27,677 nt of DNA from Caulobacteraceae bacterium (GCA_020852035.1 JADZBR010000250.1:1-27677), one strand, 5' to 3'; shown: positions 7,111 to 14,890, counted from the first letter of the stretch. Notes: generated from the sequence alone by a model not told the origin. Made by a program: numbers and translations.

Positions 7111-7206
7111 GGCGGGCTCCTTCCTTGGAAGTTCGATCCTGCATGCCCTAGTCGCCAACCTTTGGCGAGCGTTGCTGGCGAGGCGCCAAGCGGATACAGC
7201 TTGGGC

Positions 7207-7875
7207 GTGCTCGACACCCGACGGCTCTCCTGGCTACCGATCTTCCTCGGCCTCGCGACAGCGGTCTCGGCCGCCACCCCGCCCTCGAACCTGCCGAAGG
7301 GCGATCCGCGACTGGTCCCGACTGGGTGGGCGCAGGCCGAAGCATTTAGGAGGGGCATGAAACTCGGCGAACAGGGGCGCTACGCCCGCGCGATCGTCGA
7401 ATTCGACAATGCCATCGACCGACAGCCGCAGTTCGCCCTCGCGATCACGATGCGGGGCTTCGCGAGGATGGAGCTCGGCGACTATCAACGCGCCATCGCC
7501 GACCATGACCGCACCTTGGAGTTGGCGCCCGACCATCCGAATAGCTGGTCGAACGCCTGCTGGGCCAGGGCGGTCGCCAACACCGATCTCCAGCGCGCCC
7601 TCGAACTTTGCGACAAGGCGGTCGAACTTCGTCCGGACATCGACGCCCTGGACCGTCGCGGATTCACGCTCTTCCGCAGAGGCGACATGTCGGCCGCCCT
7701 GCGCGACTACAATGCGGCGCTGACGCTTAGCCCCCAACAAGCTGGCCCGCTGTTCATGCGCGGCGTCCTGCGACTGAAAGCCGGCGACGCCAACGGGCAG
7801 GACGATATCGAAAAAGCGGACAGGATCGATCGCAAGGTGCGGCCCCTCTATGCTCGTTGGGGCGTTCAGCCTTAG
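7207..7875 (+). CDS. Exported tetratricopeptide-repeat protein
   Basis: The protein is about 222 residues. The start is uncertain: GTG 7207 or TTG 7201, neither with a clear ribosome site, but the region after it reads as a signal peptide (RLSWLPIFLGLATAVSAA, cleavage probably after AVSAA). The mature part has at least three TPR units: EQGRYARAIVEFDNAIDRQP, then ELGDYQRAIADHDRTLELAP, then RRGDMSAALRDYNAALTLSP, with a degenerate unit between the second and third. It is a likely periplasmic scaffold or interaction protein. The partner is unknown. It lies 22 bases before the M20 peptidase start and may be cotranscribed with it; upstream it diverges from the aldolase gene. Confidence 0.8.
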   Translation: MLDTRRLSWLPIFLGLATAVSAATPPSNLPKGDPRLVPTGWAQAEAFRRGMKLGEQGRYARAIVEFDNAIDRQPQFALAITMRGFARMELGDYQRAIADHDRTLELAPDHPNSWSNACWARAVANTDLQRALELCDKAVELRPDIDALDRRGFTLFRRGDMSAALRDYNAALTLSPQQAGPLFMRGVLRLKAGDANGQDDIEKADRIDRKVRPLYARWGVQP

Positions 7876-7897
7876 CTTCCGTCTCTTGAAGGCCAGC

Positions 7898-9142
7898 ATG
7901 CACATCGCCGCAAATGACCACCCCGTCCTCGATGCGCTCGCCGAGCGCGGCCCAGAACTGATCGAGCGCGCCACAGGCTGGTGCGCCATCGGCTCCGGCA
8001 GTCGCAACCTGCCGGGCCTCGAGGCCATGCGCGCCGCGCTGGAAGCCCCCCTCGCCGCCCTGCCGGGCGCGGTCGAGAGCCTGCCGCTGGCCGACAGTCT
8101 CGAAGTGGCCGCCGACGGCTCCACCCGCGCCCAGAAGCACACCAACGCCATGCGCCTGACCGTGCGCCCGCAGGCGCCGGTGCAGGTGGCGCTGACCGGC
8201 CACTACGACACCGTCTTCCCCGCCGAGAGCGGCTTTCGCGAGGTGAAGCCCCGCGCCGACGGCGCCCTGAACGGCCCCGGCATCGCCGACATGAAGGGCG
8301 GCATCTCGGCCATGCTCGGCGCGCTGGAGGCTTTCGAGCGCCACCCGGCCGCCGCCGGTCTCGGCTACACCGTGCTCCTCTCGCCGGACGAGGAGATCGG
8401 CTCCCTCTCCTCCGGTCCGCTGCTCGCCGAGCTCGGGGCCAAGGCGCACGTCGGCCTCACCTACGAGCCGGCGATGGGCGCAGGCGCGCTGGCGGCGGCG
8501 CGCAAGGGCTCGGGCAACTTCCACATCGTGGTGCGCGGCCGCTCGGCCCACGCCGGCCGCGACTTCGCTTCCGGCCGCAACGCGATCGCCGCCGCCGCGC
8601 GGGTGGCGAGCCGGCTGGCGGACGCCAACAACCAGCGCGAGGGCGTCACCCTCAACGTCGCGCGGATCGACGGCGGCTCGGCGCTGAACGTGGTGCCGGA
8701 CATCGCCATCGTGCGCTTCAACATCCGCTTCCCGGACGCCGACGCCGGGGCCTGGGCCAAGGCCCAGATCGAGGCGGCGATGGCGGCCTCGGCGGGCGAT
8801 GGGCTGGCCTTCGAGCTGCACGGCGGCTTCACCCGCGCGGCCAAGCCGTTCAACGCCGCCCAGCAGCAGCTCTTCGCCGCCGTCAAGGCCTGCGGCGCGG
8901 CGCTCGGCCAGGAGATCACGTGGACGCCCTCCGGCGGGGTCTGCGAGGGCAACAACCTCTTCGCCGCCGGCCTGCCGAACGTCGACACCCTGGGGGTGCG
9001 CGGCGGCGACATCCATTCGGAGAACGAACACGCCTGGCCCGAAAGCTTCGCCGAGCGGGCGCAGCTCTCGGCGCTGATGCTGATCAAGCTGGCGACCGGT
9101 GAGGTGGACGGGCCGGGGTTGCGGGCGGCTATGAGCGTTTAG
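7898..9142 (+). CDS. M20-family zinc metallopeptidase (glutamate carboxypeptidase-like)
   Basis: The protein is 414 residues from ATG 7898, chosen over the upstream in-frame start at 7850 because GAAGG precedes it and the upstream option overlaps the TPR gene. The two-metal site of the M20 clan is complete: His102 and Asp104 in TGHYDTVF, Asp131 in GIADMKGG, catalytic Glu165 with Glu166 in SPDEEIGS, Glu190 in TYEP, and His373 in GGDIHSENEHAW. The dimerisation domain lies between, with RGRSAHAG at its start. The CPG2-like motif set suggests release of a C-terminal or N-acyl amino acid. There is no signal peptide, so action is cytoplasmic. Confidence 0.9.
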   Translation: MHIAANDHPVLDALAERGPELIERATGWCAIGSGSRNLPGLEAMRAALEAPLAALPGAVESLPLADSLEVAADGSTRAQKHTNAMRLTVRPQAPVQVALTGHYDTVFPAESGFREVKPRADGALNGPGIADMKGGISAMLGALEAFERHPAAAGLGYTVLLSPDEEIGSLSSGPLLAELGAKAHVGLTYEPAMGAGALAAARKGSGNFHIVVRGRSAHAGRDFASGRNAIAAAARVASRLADANNQREGVTLNVARIDGGSALNVVPDIAIVRFNIRFPDADAGAWAKAQIEAAMAASAGDGLAFELHGGFTRAAKPFNAAQQQLFAAVKACGAALGQEITWTPSGGVCEGNNLFAAGLPNVDTLGVRGGDIHSENEHAWPESFAERAQLSALMLIKLATGEVDGPGLRAAMSV

Positions 9143-9194
9143 CTCCCGACCTGGCACGGGAAGCTATCGCGCATGACGAAGTCACCCCACGAAT

Positions 9195-9353
9195 CCTTCT
9201 CCCCTTGCGGGAGAAGGTGGCGCGAAGCGCCGGATGAGGGGTCTCCCAGACAGCTCGGCGCCCACCAAGCCGACCCGGCTTCGAGGTGTCGATAGTCTTC
9301 GACCCCTCATCCGACCCGCTGCGCGGGCCACCTTCTCCCGCAAGGGGAGAAGG
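9195..9353. repeat. 159-bp composite palindromic repeat, copy 1
   Basis: The left half is an outer hairpin CCTTCTCCC/GGGAGAAGG (9195-9203/9209-9217), an inner hairpin GGCGCGAAGCGCC (9219-9231), then GGATGAGGGG. The right half is the mirror: ACCCCTCATCC (9302 on), inner hairpin CCCGCTGCGCGGG (9315-9327), and CCTTCTCCCGCAAGGGG to 9353. About 60 bases of spacer separate them, ending GATAGTCTTCG. The second full copy, at 25487-25645, has the same length. Here it fills the 312-base gene-free gap 9143-9454 between converging genes, where no coding sequence is credible; it may also stop transcription. Confidence 0.85.
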
Positions 9354-9374
9354 ATCATCGTGCCAAGCGCGCCC

Positions 9375-9392
9375 CCTCCCCACGAGGGGAGG
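9375..9392. terminator. Candidate hairpin terminator downstream of the M20 and DUF4167 genes
   Basis: A perfect stem CCTCCCC (9375-9381) and GGGGAGG (9386-9392) closes an ACGA loop and is followed on the plus strand by CAGAAACAAT. It lies between two converging genes. It lacks a clean T tract on either strand. Confidence 0.35.
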
Positions 9393-9454
9393 CAGAAACA
9401 ATCCCCGGCCTCGACGGAACGCTTACGCTCCGCTCGATGAACCGGACGACGCGA

Positions 9455-10270
9455 TCAGGCCTCTTCCGTCTCGTTGCTCGGCGCGGCTTCGCCTTCGCCG
9501 CCCTCGAAGCTGCGCGGGGCGCGGCGGCGGCGGGGCTTGGGCGTGCGGGGCTCCTCGGCCGGGGCCGCGCCTTGCAGGAAGGCGGGCGCGTGGCTCTCGG
9601 CGCCGTCCTCGCCGCGCAGGATCGGCGAGCCGGCCTCGGCCTCGGCGTTCACCAGCGGGGACGCCTCGGGCTCGACCACGGCCAGCGGGTCGCGCTCGGG
9701 CCGGTCGCGCCAGCGGTCGCGGTCGCGGTCGCGCGGGCGGTCGTCGCGGTCACGGAACCGGTCGCGATCACGCGGACGCTCGTCGCGTTGGCGATCGTCG
9801 CGGTCACGCTGGCGATCGTCACGGTCGCGGAAGCGATCCTCGCGGTCACGGCGGCCCTCGCGCGCTTCCTGCGGCTGACCATCCTCGCCGTTTGCCTCGG
9901 CGCCGCCCTCGGGCGACTCGACCGCCGCGGCCTGGGCGCCGCTCTCGTCCTCAAAGTCGATGTCGAAGCCGGAGGCGAAGTTGTCGCGCCCGATGATCTC
10001 GGAGGCCGGCTTCTGCGGCTGCACCGCGCGCACCACGCGGAAATAGTGCTCGGCGTGCTGCAGATAGTTCTCCGCCAGCACCCGGTCGCCGGACGACGTC
10101 GCATCCCTGGCCAGCTGCTGGTAGCGCTCGAACACGTGCTGAGCCGCGCCGCGGACCTTGATGCCCTCCGGCCCGTTGGATTCAAACGCGCGGTTGGCGT
10201 TCTGCTGCGGCTTGCCGCCGCCGCCCCTGTTGCGCCCGCGCTGACGCTTCATACCCTTGAAATCTCTCAT
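9455..10270 (-). CDS. DUF4167 protein with Arg/Asp-rich mixed-charge tract
   Basis: The protein is 271 residues from ATG 10270; the start MRDFKGMKRQRGRNRGGG is the standard basic N terminus of the family. Residues 23-81 (QNANRAFESNGPEGIKVRG to HAEHYFRVV) form the conserved helical DUF4167 domain. Residues about 137-194, encoded by 9689-9862, are a low-complexity run of RDRDD-type repeats, followed by an acidic and then basic tail (PKPRRRRAPRS). The basic Gly/Arg-rich N terminus and the RD tract suggest nucleic-acid or ribosome association, but this is inference. It follows prmC on the same strand after 260 bases; the link with prfA/prmC is common in alphaproteobacteria. No clear Shine-Dalgarno is seen. 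Confidence 0.87.
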   Translation of the reverse strand: MRDFKGMKRQRGRNRGGGGKPQQNANRAFESNGPEGIKVRGAAQHVFERYQQLARDATSSGDRVLAENYLQHAEHYFRVVRAVQPQKPASEIIGRDNFASGFDIDFEDESGAQAAAVESPEGGAEANGEDGQPQEAREGRRDREDRFRDRDDRQRDRDDRQRDERPRDRDRFRDRDDRPRDRDRDRWRDRPERDPLAVVEPEASPLVNAEAEAGSPILRGEDGAESHAPAFLQGAAPAEEPRTPKPRRRRAPRSFEGGEGEAAPSNETEEA

Positions 10271-10530
10271 GTGTCGCCATCTTGGCCGGCGCCCGCCTTT
10301 TAAGGGCGCATCGGCCTGGTTGAGGCCTAAATCGAGTCCGGGCGCCTCGCCCGAAATCCATCCTGGAGCAGCTAGTGTTCCCCGTCGCCCGACCGAGCAT
10401 TTTGCGGCCGCGACCTGGGTTCTCATCGAACCAAACGCCGCGCCTGCCGAACCGGTTTCACGCCCCCTGGCGATTGACCTTGAAACCCGGCGATGTCGGT
10501 GGAGACGCCAAAGACTTAGCGATTCAGCGG
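10271..10530. other. Gene-free leader between prmC and the DUF4167 gene
   Basis: These 260 bases hold no credible gene. Visible items are a GGTTC-TCATC-GAACC inverted repeat (10418-10432), a GATTC (GANTC, CcrM-type methylation) site near 10521, and a weak TTAGC/GCTAA stem just after the prmC stop. A promoter for the DUF4167 gene is expected here, but I could not identify it. Confidence 0.4.
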
Positions 10531-11406
10531 CTAATTTCCAAGGGCCTTTTTGACGCCGCTGACCACGCGGTCCTTGTCGGCCAGGTCGCGGGTCGTTTCG
10601 ACCATCAACGCGCCGGCCGCCTTGAAGAGCGCCTCGACGTCCGCCGACTGGTCGTGGCCGATCTCGACATGGAAGACGCCGCCGGGCCTCAGCACCCGCA
10701 GAATCTGGTCCACCAGCACGCGGTAGGCGTCCAGCCCGTCCGCCCCGCCGTCCAGCGCCAGGCGCGGCTCATAGTCCTTCACCTCCGGCTCCAGCGTCTC
10801 GATCTCGGCCGAGCGGATATAGGGCGGATTGGCCACCACCACGTCGAAGCTCTCGTCGGCGAGCCCCGAGGTCCAGTCGCCGCGCAGCAGGGCGATGCGG
10901 CCGTCGAGCCCCAGGTTGGCCGCGTTCTCCCGCGCCACCGCCAGCGCCTCGGGCGACAGTTCGATGCCCACCCCCCGCGCCGCCGGCCGCTCGGCCAGGA
11001 TCGCCAGGATGATCGCGCCCGACCCCACGCCGAGGTCGAGGATGTCGAACGTGCGGCCCTCCGGGATGCTTTTCAGCACCAGGTCGACGATCACCTCGGA
11101 GTCCGGCCGCGGCGTCAGCACGTCGCGGTTCACGTTCAGGAGGATCTTCCAGAAGCCCTTGCGCCCCAGGATGTGGCTCACCGGCTCGCGCGCGATGCGG
11201 CGGGCCAGATAGTCGTCCAGCGTCGCGGCCTGGTCGGGGGCGATCTCGCGGTAGGGATCGGTGACGATGTCGGTGCGGCTCACCCCCGCCGCCGCCTCCA
11301 GCAAGAGGCGCGCGTCGATCACCGGGCTCTCGATCCGCGCCTCCTCCAGCCGTCGGCGCGCGGAGGTCCAGGCCTTCACCAGGGTCTGAGGGGCCGCTTC
11401 GCTCAT
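10531..11406 (-). CDS. prmC: Release factor N5-glutamine methyltransferase
   Basis: PrmC methylates the glutamine of the GGQ motif in release factors RF1 and RF2 using S-adenosylmethionine. The protein is 291 residues from ATG 11406, close to family length. The N-terminal helical domain (1-90) includes YLARRIAREPVSHILG, the recognition block. The Rossmann domain has motif I as DLGVGSGAI (124-132; Val replaces the more usual Thr/Cys) and the catalytic NPPY at 193-196 within VVANPPYIRS. The start overlaps the MOSC gene stop (ATGA), so the two are probably cotranscribed. Its substrate RF1 is encoded nearby (12898-13974), but the two genes are not adjacent. Confidence 0.95.
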   Translation of the reverse strand: MSEAAPQTLVKAWTSARRRLEEARIESPVIDARLLLEAAAGVSRTDIVTDPYREIAPDQAATLDDYLARRIAREPVSHILGRKGFWKILLNVNRDVLTPRPDSEVIVDLVLKSIPEGRTFDILDLGVGSGAIILAILAERPAARGVGIELSPEALAVARENAANLGLDGRIALLRGDWTSGLADESFDVVVANPPYIRSAEIETLEPEVKDYEPRLALDGGADGLDAYRVLVDQILRVLRPGGVFHVEIGHDQSADVEALFKAAGALMVETTRDLADKDRVVSGVKKALGN

Positions 11407-12200
11407 GCGGTTTCAACAGCCGCCGGCGCCGAAAGGTCCGCCGGCATGGTGCAGGCGTCGCCCAGGCCCACCCGGCCGGAAGACATGACGTGAACGTAGA
11501 TCCCGCACAGCAGGTGGCCATAGTTGTCGAACATGGCCTTCACCACGTCGGCGTCCCGCTCGGCGGTGGTCGGGTTCACGTGGGTGGCGGCGCAGCGCTC
11601 GATGGGCTTGAAGACCCTGGCCTTGGCCCAGCCGACCATCAGCTCGCGCCCTTCCCAGCCGTTCTCGACCCAGGGCGGCCAGCCCTCGACATAGATGTTG
11701 GCGCGGAACCGCAGCGGGTCGAGCTCCATCCCCATCCGCTCGGAAAGCTCGCGCACGCTGGCCAGGTTGATGATCGACACCGCGCCCAGCGGGTGGTCCA
11801 TGAACCGCCAGGTCTCGGGGGCCGCCAGCACCTTCAGCTCGCCCCGCGCCTCGTCGCCGAGGATCGGGCCCAGCCATGCGGCGAACCGCGCCCGGCCCGC
11901 CTCGTCCCGCAGGTCGACCGATATCTCCCCGTGCCCTTCGGCGGCCGCGTGCAGCACGCCGCTCGCCTCGTCGTAGCGCGTCCGGGCGCGGGCCACCTCG
12001 GCGATGGCCATCAGCACCGCGAACCTCTGCTTGGGGATATAGGCCGGCGCGGCCGGGTCGAACCCGCTCGGCCCGTTCTCGACCACATACAGCCGGTCGC
12101 AGGGAAACGGCCCGCCGGCGGTGAGGTCGGCGTGGGTCAGGGGCTCGGGCGTGAAGCCCTTCACAGGGTGGCGACAGAGCGCGGCGACATGTCCGGACAT
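11403..12200 (-). CDS. MOSC-domain protein (molybdenum-cofactor sulfurase C-terminal type)
   Basis: The protein is 265 residues from ATG 12200, where MSGHVAALCRHPVKGF is the usual beginning of the MOSC N-terminal beta-barrel. The MOSC domain follows, with the conserved cysteine Cys203 in FKPIERCAATHVNP and the late block GHLLCGIYVHV. The family carries sulfur or binds molybdenum cofactor; members act in Moco sulfuration or in reduction of N-hydroxylated compounds. No partner enzyme is adjacent, so the role is open. The stop overlaps the prmC start. The promoter region is shared with the divergent GNAT gene at 12343. Confidence 0.84.
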   Translation of the reverse strand: MSGHVAALCRHPVKGFTPEPLTHADLTAGGPFPCDRLYVVENGPSGFDPAAPAYIPKQRFAVLMAIAEVARARTRYDEASGVLHAAAEGHGEISVDLRDEAGRARFAAWLGPILGDEARGELKVLAAPETWRFMDHPLGAVSIINLASVRELSERMGMELDPLRFRANIYVEGWPPWVENGWEGRELMVGWAKARVFKPIERCAATHVNPTTAERDADVVKAMFDNYGHLLCGIYVHVMSSGRVGLGDACTMPADLSAPAAVETA

Positions 12201-12342
12201 GCCGTCTCGTTGCCGCAAGCCGGCGCCGGCGGCAAGCGGAACGGCGCCTGCGGGGCGCCCCTCGACCGGCGGCTCCCGGCCAGGTTCGGCCATGCGCCTT
12301 CGTCTATCGGTGATATGCACCAGGCCCCGCCAGGAACCGCCC

Positions 12343-12864
12343 ATGCTGCTCGCCCCCGCCCAGGACCACGAGATCGAGGCGATCGCCGCCTTCGTGAACC
12401 GCGCCTATCGCGGGGACGCCTCGCGCGCCGGCTGGGCCAGCGAGGCGGACATGCTGGGCGGTCAGCGCACCGACGCGGCGGCCTTGCGCGAGGACCTCGC
12501 CGCGCCCGGCGCCGTGCTCCTCACATTCCGCGACGACGCCGCCGGCCCGCTGCTCGGCTGCGTCTGGCTGCAGCCGCTGGAAGACGGGGCCTGGTATCTC
12601 GGTATGCTGACCATCGACCCGCGGCTGCAGGCCCGCCAGCTCGGCCGCGCCCTGCTGGCCGCCGCCGAAGCCTGGGCCGCCGAGCGCGGCGCCGGGTGCA
12701 TCCGCATGACCGTCATCTGGCTGCGCGAGAGCCTGATCGCCTGGTACCGGCGCCGCGGCTACGCCCTGACCGGCGCGACCGAGCCCTTCCCCTACGGCGA
12801 CGAGCGCTTCGGCATCCCCAACCGCGACGACCTGCACTTCGTCGTCATGGAGAAGGCGCTCTAA
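12343..12864 (+). CDS. GNAT-family N-acetyltransferase
   Basis: The protein is 173 residues from ATG 12343 with AGGAA upstream; the long upstream in-frame extension is the antisense of the MOSC gene and is rejected. GNAT features are EIEAIAAFVNRAYRG at the N terminus, WYLGMLTIDPRLQARQLGRAL carrying the acetyl-CoA loop (Q-x-x-Q-L-G-R-A), and AWYRRRGYALTGATEPFPYG near the C terminus. The substrate is unknown. It is a plus-strand gene among minus-strand housekeeping genes and separates prfA from MOSC-prmC, so it may be a later arrival. Confidence 0.86.
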   Translation: MLLAPAQDHEIEAIAAFVNRAYRGDASRAGWASEADMLGGQRTDAAALREDLAAPGAVLLTFRDDAAGPLLGCVWLQPLEDGAWYLGMLTIDPRLQARQLGRALLAAAEAWAAERGAGCIRMTVIWLRESLIAWYRRRGYALTGATEPFPYGDERFGIPNRDDLHFVVMEKAL

Positions 12865-12890
12865 ATCCTCCCCGCAAGCGGGGGAGGATT
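12864..12890. terminator. Bidirectional hairpin between converging GNAT and prfA genes
   Basis: A perfect 10-bp stem AATCCTCCCC (12864-12873) and GGGGAGGATT (12881-12890) closes the loop GCAAGCG. It overlaps the GNAT stop codon by one base and lies seven bases from the prfA stop at 12898. Position and stability suit a shared terminator, although T runs are short. Confidence 0.6.
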
Positions 12891-12897
12891 GGGCGGC

Positions 12898-13974
12898 TCA
12901 GCCCAGCTCGTCCTCCAGCGCCGCCAGCCGCGCGGCCTGGTCCTCGGCGATCAGCGGGTCGATCACATCGTCCAGCGCCTCGCCCTCGATCACCTTGGCG
13001 AGGTTATAGAGCGTCAGGTTGATCCGGTGGTCGGTCACCCGCCCCTGCGGGAAATTGTAGGTGCGGATGCGCTCGGAGCGGTCGCCCGAGCCGACCTGAC
13101 TCTTGCGGCTCTCGGCGCGCGCCGAGTCCAACGCCTCGCGCTGCTGGTCGTAGAGCCGTACCTGCAGCTCCTTCATCGCCCGCGCCCGGTTCTGGTGCTG
13201 CGACTTCTCCGAGGAAGTGACCACGATCCCGGTCGGCAGGTGGGTGATCCGCACCGCCGAATCCGTCTTGTTGACGTGCTGACCGCCGGCGCCGGACGAG
13301 CGATAGGTGTCGATGCGGATGTCGGCGTCCTTGATCTCGATATCGACATCCTCCGGCTCCGGCAGCACCGCCACCGTCGCCGCCGAGGTGTGGATGCGTC
13401 CCTGCGCCTCGGTTTCCGGCACCCGCTGCACCCGGTGCACGCCGCTCTCGAACTTCAGCCGGCCGAACACGCCGTCGCCACTGATCGAGGCGATGATCTC
13501 CTTGAACCCGCCGGCGTCCCCCTCGGAGATGGAGTCCACCTCCACCCGCCAGCCGCGGCCCGAGGCATAGCGCTGGTACATGCGAAAGAGATCGCCCGCG
13601 AAGAGGGCCGCCTCGTCGCCGCCGGTGCCGGCCCGCACTTCCAGGATGGCCGAGGCGTTCTCGTCCTTGTCCTTGGGCGCCAGCAAGAGGGCGACCTTGT
13701 GCTCCAGCTCCGGCAGCCGCGCCTCCAGCTGCTCCAGCTCGTCGCGCGCCAGTTCGCTCATCTCGGCCTCGCCGCTGGCCGCCATCTCCTCCAGCTCGGG
13801 GCGCTCGGCGCGGGCGCGGGCCACCGCCTCCACCGCCTCGGCCACCGGCTTCAGCTCGGCATGCTCCTTGGCGAGCCGGACGATCTCGGCCCCGTCGGTG
13901 GCCGCGCCCATGCGCGCCTCGATCTCGCGGAAGCGGTCGAGCACCTGGTCGAGGCGGGCCTGGGGCAGACGCAA
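12898..13974 (-). CDS. prfA: Peptide chain release factor 1
   Basis: RF1 ends translation at UAA and UAG codons on the ribosome. The protein is 358 residues from TTG 13974, supported by GGAG six bases upstream and by a length near the 360 of E. coli RF1. The catalytic GGQ is at 230-232 in SSGAGGQHVNKTDSAVR. The codon-reading tripeptide position has Pro-Glu-Thr (186-188) in RVPETEAQGRIHTSAAT, a variant of the PxT pattern (PAT in E. coli). The N-terminal domain is helical and acidic. A terminator-like hairpin lies between it and the gene upstream, so prfA probably has its own promoter. It is the substrate of PrmC (10531-11406). Confidence 0.96.
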   Translation of the reverse strand: MRLPQARLDQVLDRFREIEARMGAATDGAEIVRLAKEHAELKPVAEAVEAVARARAERPELEEMAASGEAEMSELARDELEQLEARLPELEHKVALLLAPKDKDENASAILEVRAGTGGDEAALFAGDLFRMYQRYASGRGWRVEVDSISEGDAGGFKEIIASISGDGVFGRLKFESGVHRVQRVPETEAQGRIHTSAATVAVLPEPEDVDIEIKDADIRIDTYRSSGAGGQHVNKTDSAVRITHLPTGIVVTSSEKSQHQNRARAMKELQVRLYDQQREALDSARAESRKSQVGSGDRSERIRTYNFPQGRVTDHRINLTLYNLAKVIEGEALDDVIDPLIAEDQAARLAALEDELG

Positions 13975-13993
13975 GGGGGACTCCGAAAACGAA

Positions 13994-14022
13994 AGCGGCC
14001 GATCCGCGAGGGATCGACCGCT
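13994..14022 (-). terminator. Intrinsic terminator downstream of the 97-residue gene
   Basis: Read on the minus strand, AGCGGTCGATCC pairs with GGATCGGCCGCT (one mismatch) around a five-base loop and is followed by TTCGTTTT. This is the best rho-independent terminator shape in the window. It would separate the 14069-14362 gene from prfA, whose TTG start lies 20 bases further on, so it could also act as a prfA leader attenuator. Confidence 0.6.
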
Positions 14023-14068
14023 CTATCGCAACCAGCCGCCTCCGCGAAGGGAGGTGGCGAAACTTGTG

Positions 14069-14362
14069 CTAGACGCGCACGCCGGTCAGGCCGGCGTTGC
14101 CGAAGGCGCCGAGCTTGACGTTGCCGGTCATGTTGTCGCCCGAGACGGTGGCCTCGAACTCCAGGGTCATCGGCATCGGCTGGGTGATCGCGCTCGACCA
14201 GGTCAGCTTGTCGCCGTCCACCTTGCCGCTGATCTCCTGGTCGCCCATGCGGCCGGAGGTCTTGCCGGTGAAGGTGTCGCCGCTGGTGGTGATCGACGCA
14301 TTCACCTCCTGCGCGCCCATCGGCGTGTTGATGGTGATTTTCCAGTTTCCGTCTGCCGACAT
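14069..14362 (-). CDS. Small conserved beta-rich protein of unknown function
   Basis: The protein is 97 residues from ATG 14362, with a strong ribosome site GGGAGGAA. The start MSADGNWKITINTPMGAQE and the alternating pattern (GDTFTGK, DQEISGKVDGDKLTW, GDNMTGNVKLGAFG) suggest a small antiparallel beta-sheet or barrel; similar short proteins occur in Caulobacterales and Sphingomonadales as far as I recall. There is no signal peptide or cysteine. Function unknown. It lies downstream of the 14432-14890 gene on the same strand and ends at a terminator-like hairpin. Confidence 0.72.
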   Translation of the reverse strand: MSADGNWKITINTPMGAQEVNASITTSGDTFTGKTSGRMGDQEISGKVDGDKLTWSSAITQPMPMTLEFEATVSGDNMTGNVKLGAFGNAGLTGVRV

Positions 14363-14431
14363 GGGTTCCTCCCTCTAGGGCGGGGCGGACCTAAGCAGCC
14401 AAACCGGCGCCGTGCAAGAGTGACGCTGGCG

Positions 14432-14890
14432 TCACCTTGCGTCACCGACGCGGAATCCCGCGTTCTGCAACGCGGTCACCAGCCGGACCGTGCCGGTGTA
14501 GAACTCGTTCAGCCCGTCCAGCATCTCCGGCCGCGTGAACACCGCCGTCGGCACGACGTAGCCCGAGGGCGTCGACTCGCAGACCCCCTCGGCGCAGAGG
14601 ATCGCCACATAGCGCTCGACGATCTCGCGGGGCATCAGCAGGCTATCGACGAGATCCTCCATCGTCACCGGCCGCCGCTCGCGGTCCGGCGGCAGGTCGT
14701 AGATGGAGGCGTAGCGCGTATCCGCCTCGTGCAGGTGCAAGGTGTTCGACGAACTGATCGCGGTGAAGACCAGGGCGCGGATCAGATCGCCCTCGTAGAG
14801 CAAGGCGAGGTCCCTGAGGCCCCGCATGACCTCGTGGGCCAGCACCCTCACAACCGCGCGGCGGTTGTCGCCGACCGTCTGCGTCGCCAT
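14432..14890 (-). CDS. Uncharacterised protein with winged-helix-like C-terminal half
   Basis: The protein is 152 residues from ATG 14890 with AAGGGAG upstream. The N-terminal half is helical (VRVLAHEVMRGLRDLALLY). Residues about 75-115, including MPREIVERYVAILCAEGVCE then GYVVPTAVF, resemble the recognition helix and wing of MarR/ROK-type winged helices (PRETVRRxVxxLxxxG followed by a hairpin). That points to a transcription regulator, but no family was named with confidence. It lies between ispG and the small gene at 14069 on the same strand, 116 bases after ispG. Confidence 0.66.
   Translation of the reverse strand: MATQTVGDNRRAVVRVLAHEVMRGLRDLALLYEGDLIRALVFTAISSSNTLHLHEADTRYASIYDLPPDRERRPVTMEDLVDSLLMPREIVERYVAILCAEGVCESTPSGYVVPTAVFTRPEMLDGLNEFYTGTVRLVTALQNAGFRVGDAR

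Noticed and set aside
5608..7206. Long N-terminal extension of the TPR frame over fahA and the aldolase
   Set aside because: It is antisense to two well-supported enzymes; a signal peptide appears right after GTG 7207, which is a natural start.
9689..9862. Short near-tandem DNA repeats that could suggest a CRISPR or VNTR array
   Set aside because: They are in frame inside the DUF4167 gene and encode RD-type residues; there are no constant repeats with unique spacers and no cas genes.
10418..10432. GGTTC-TCATC-GAACC as a LexA (SOS) box
   Set aside because: Alphaproteobacterial LexA sites are direct GTTC-N7-GTTC repeats; this is a short inverted repeat far from a damage-response gene.
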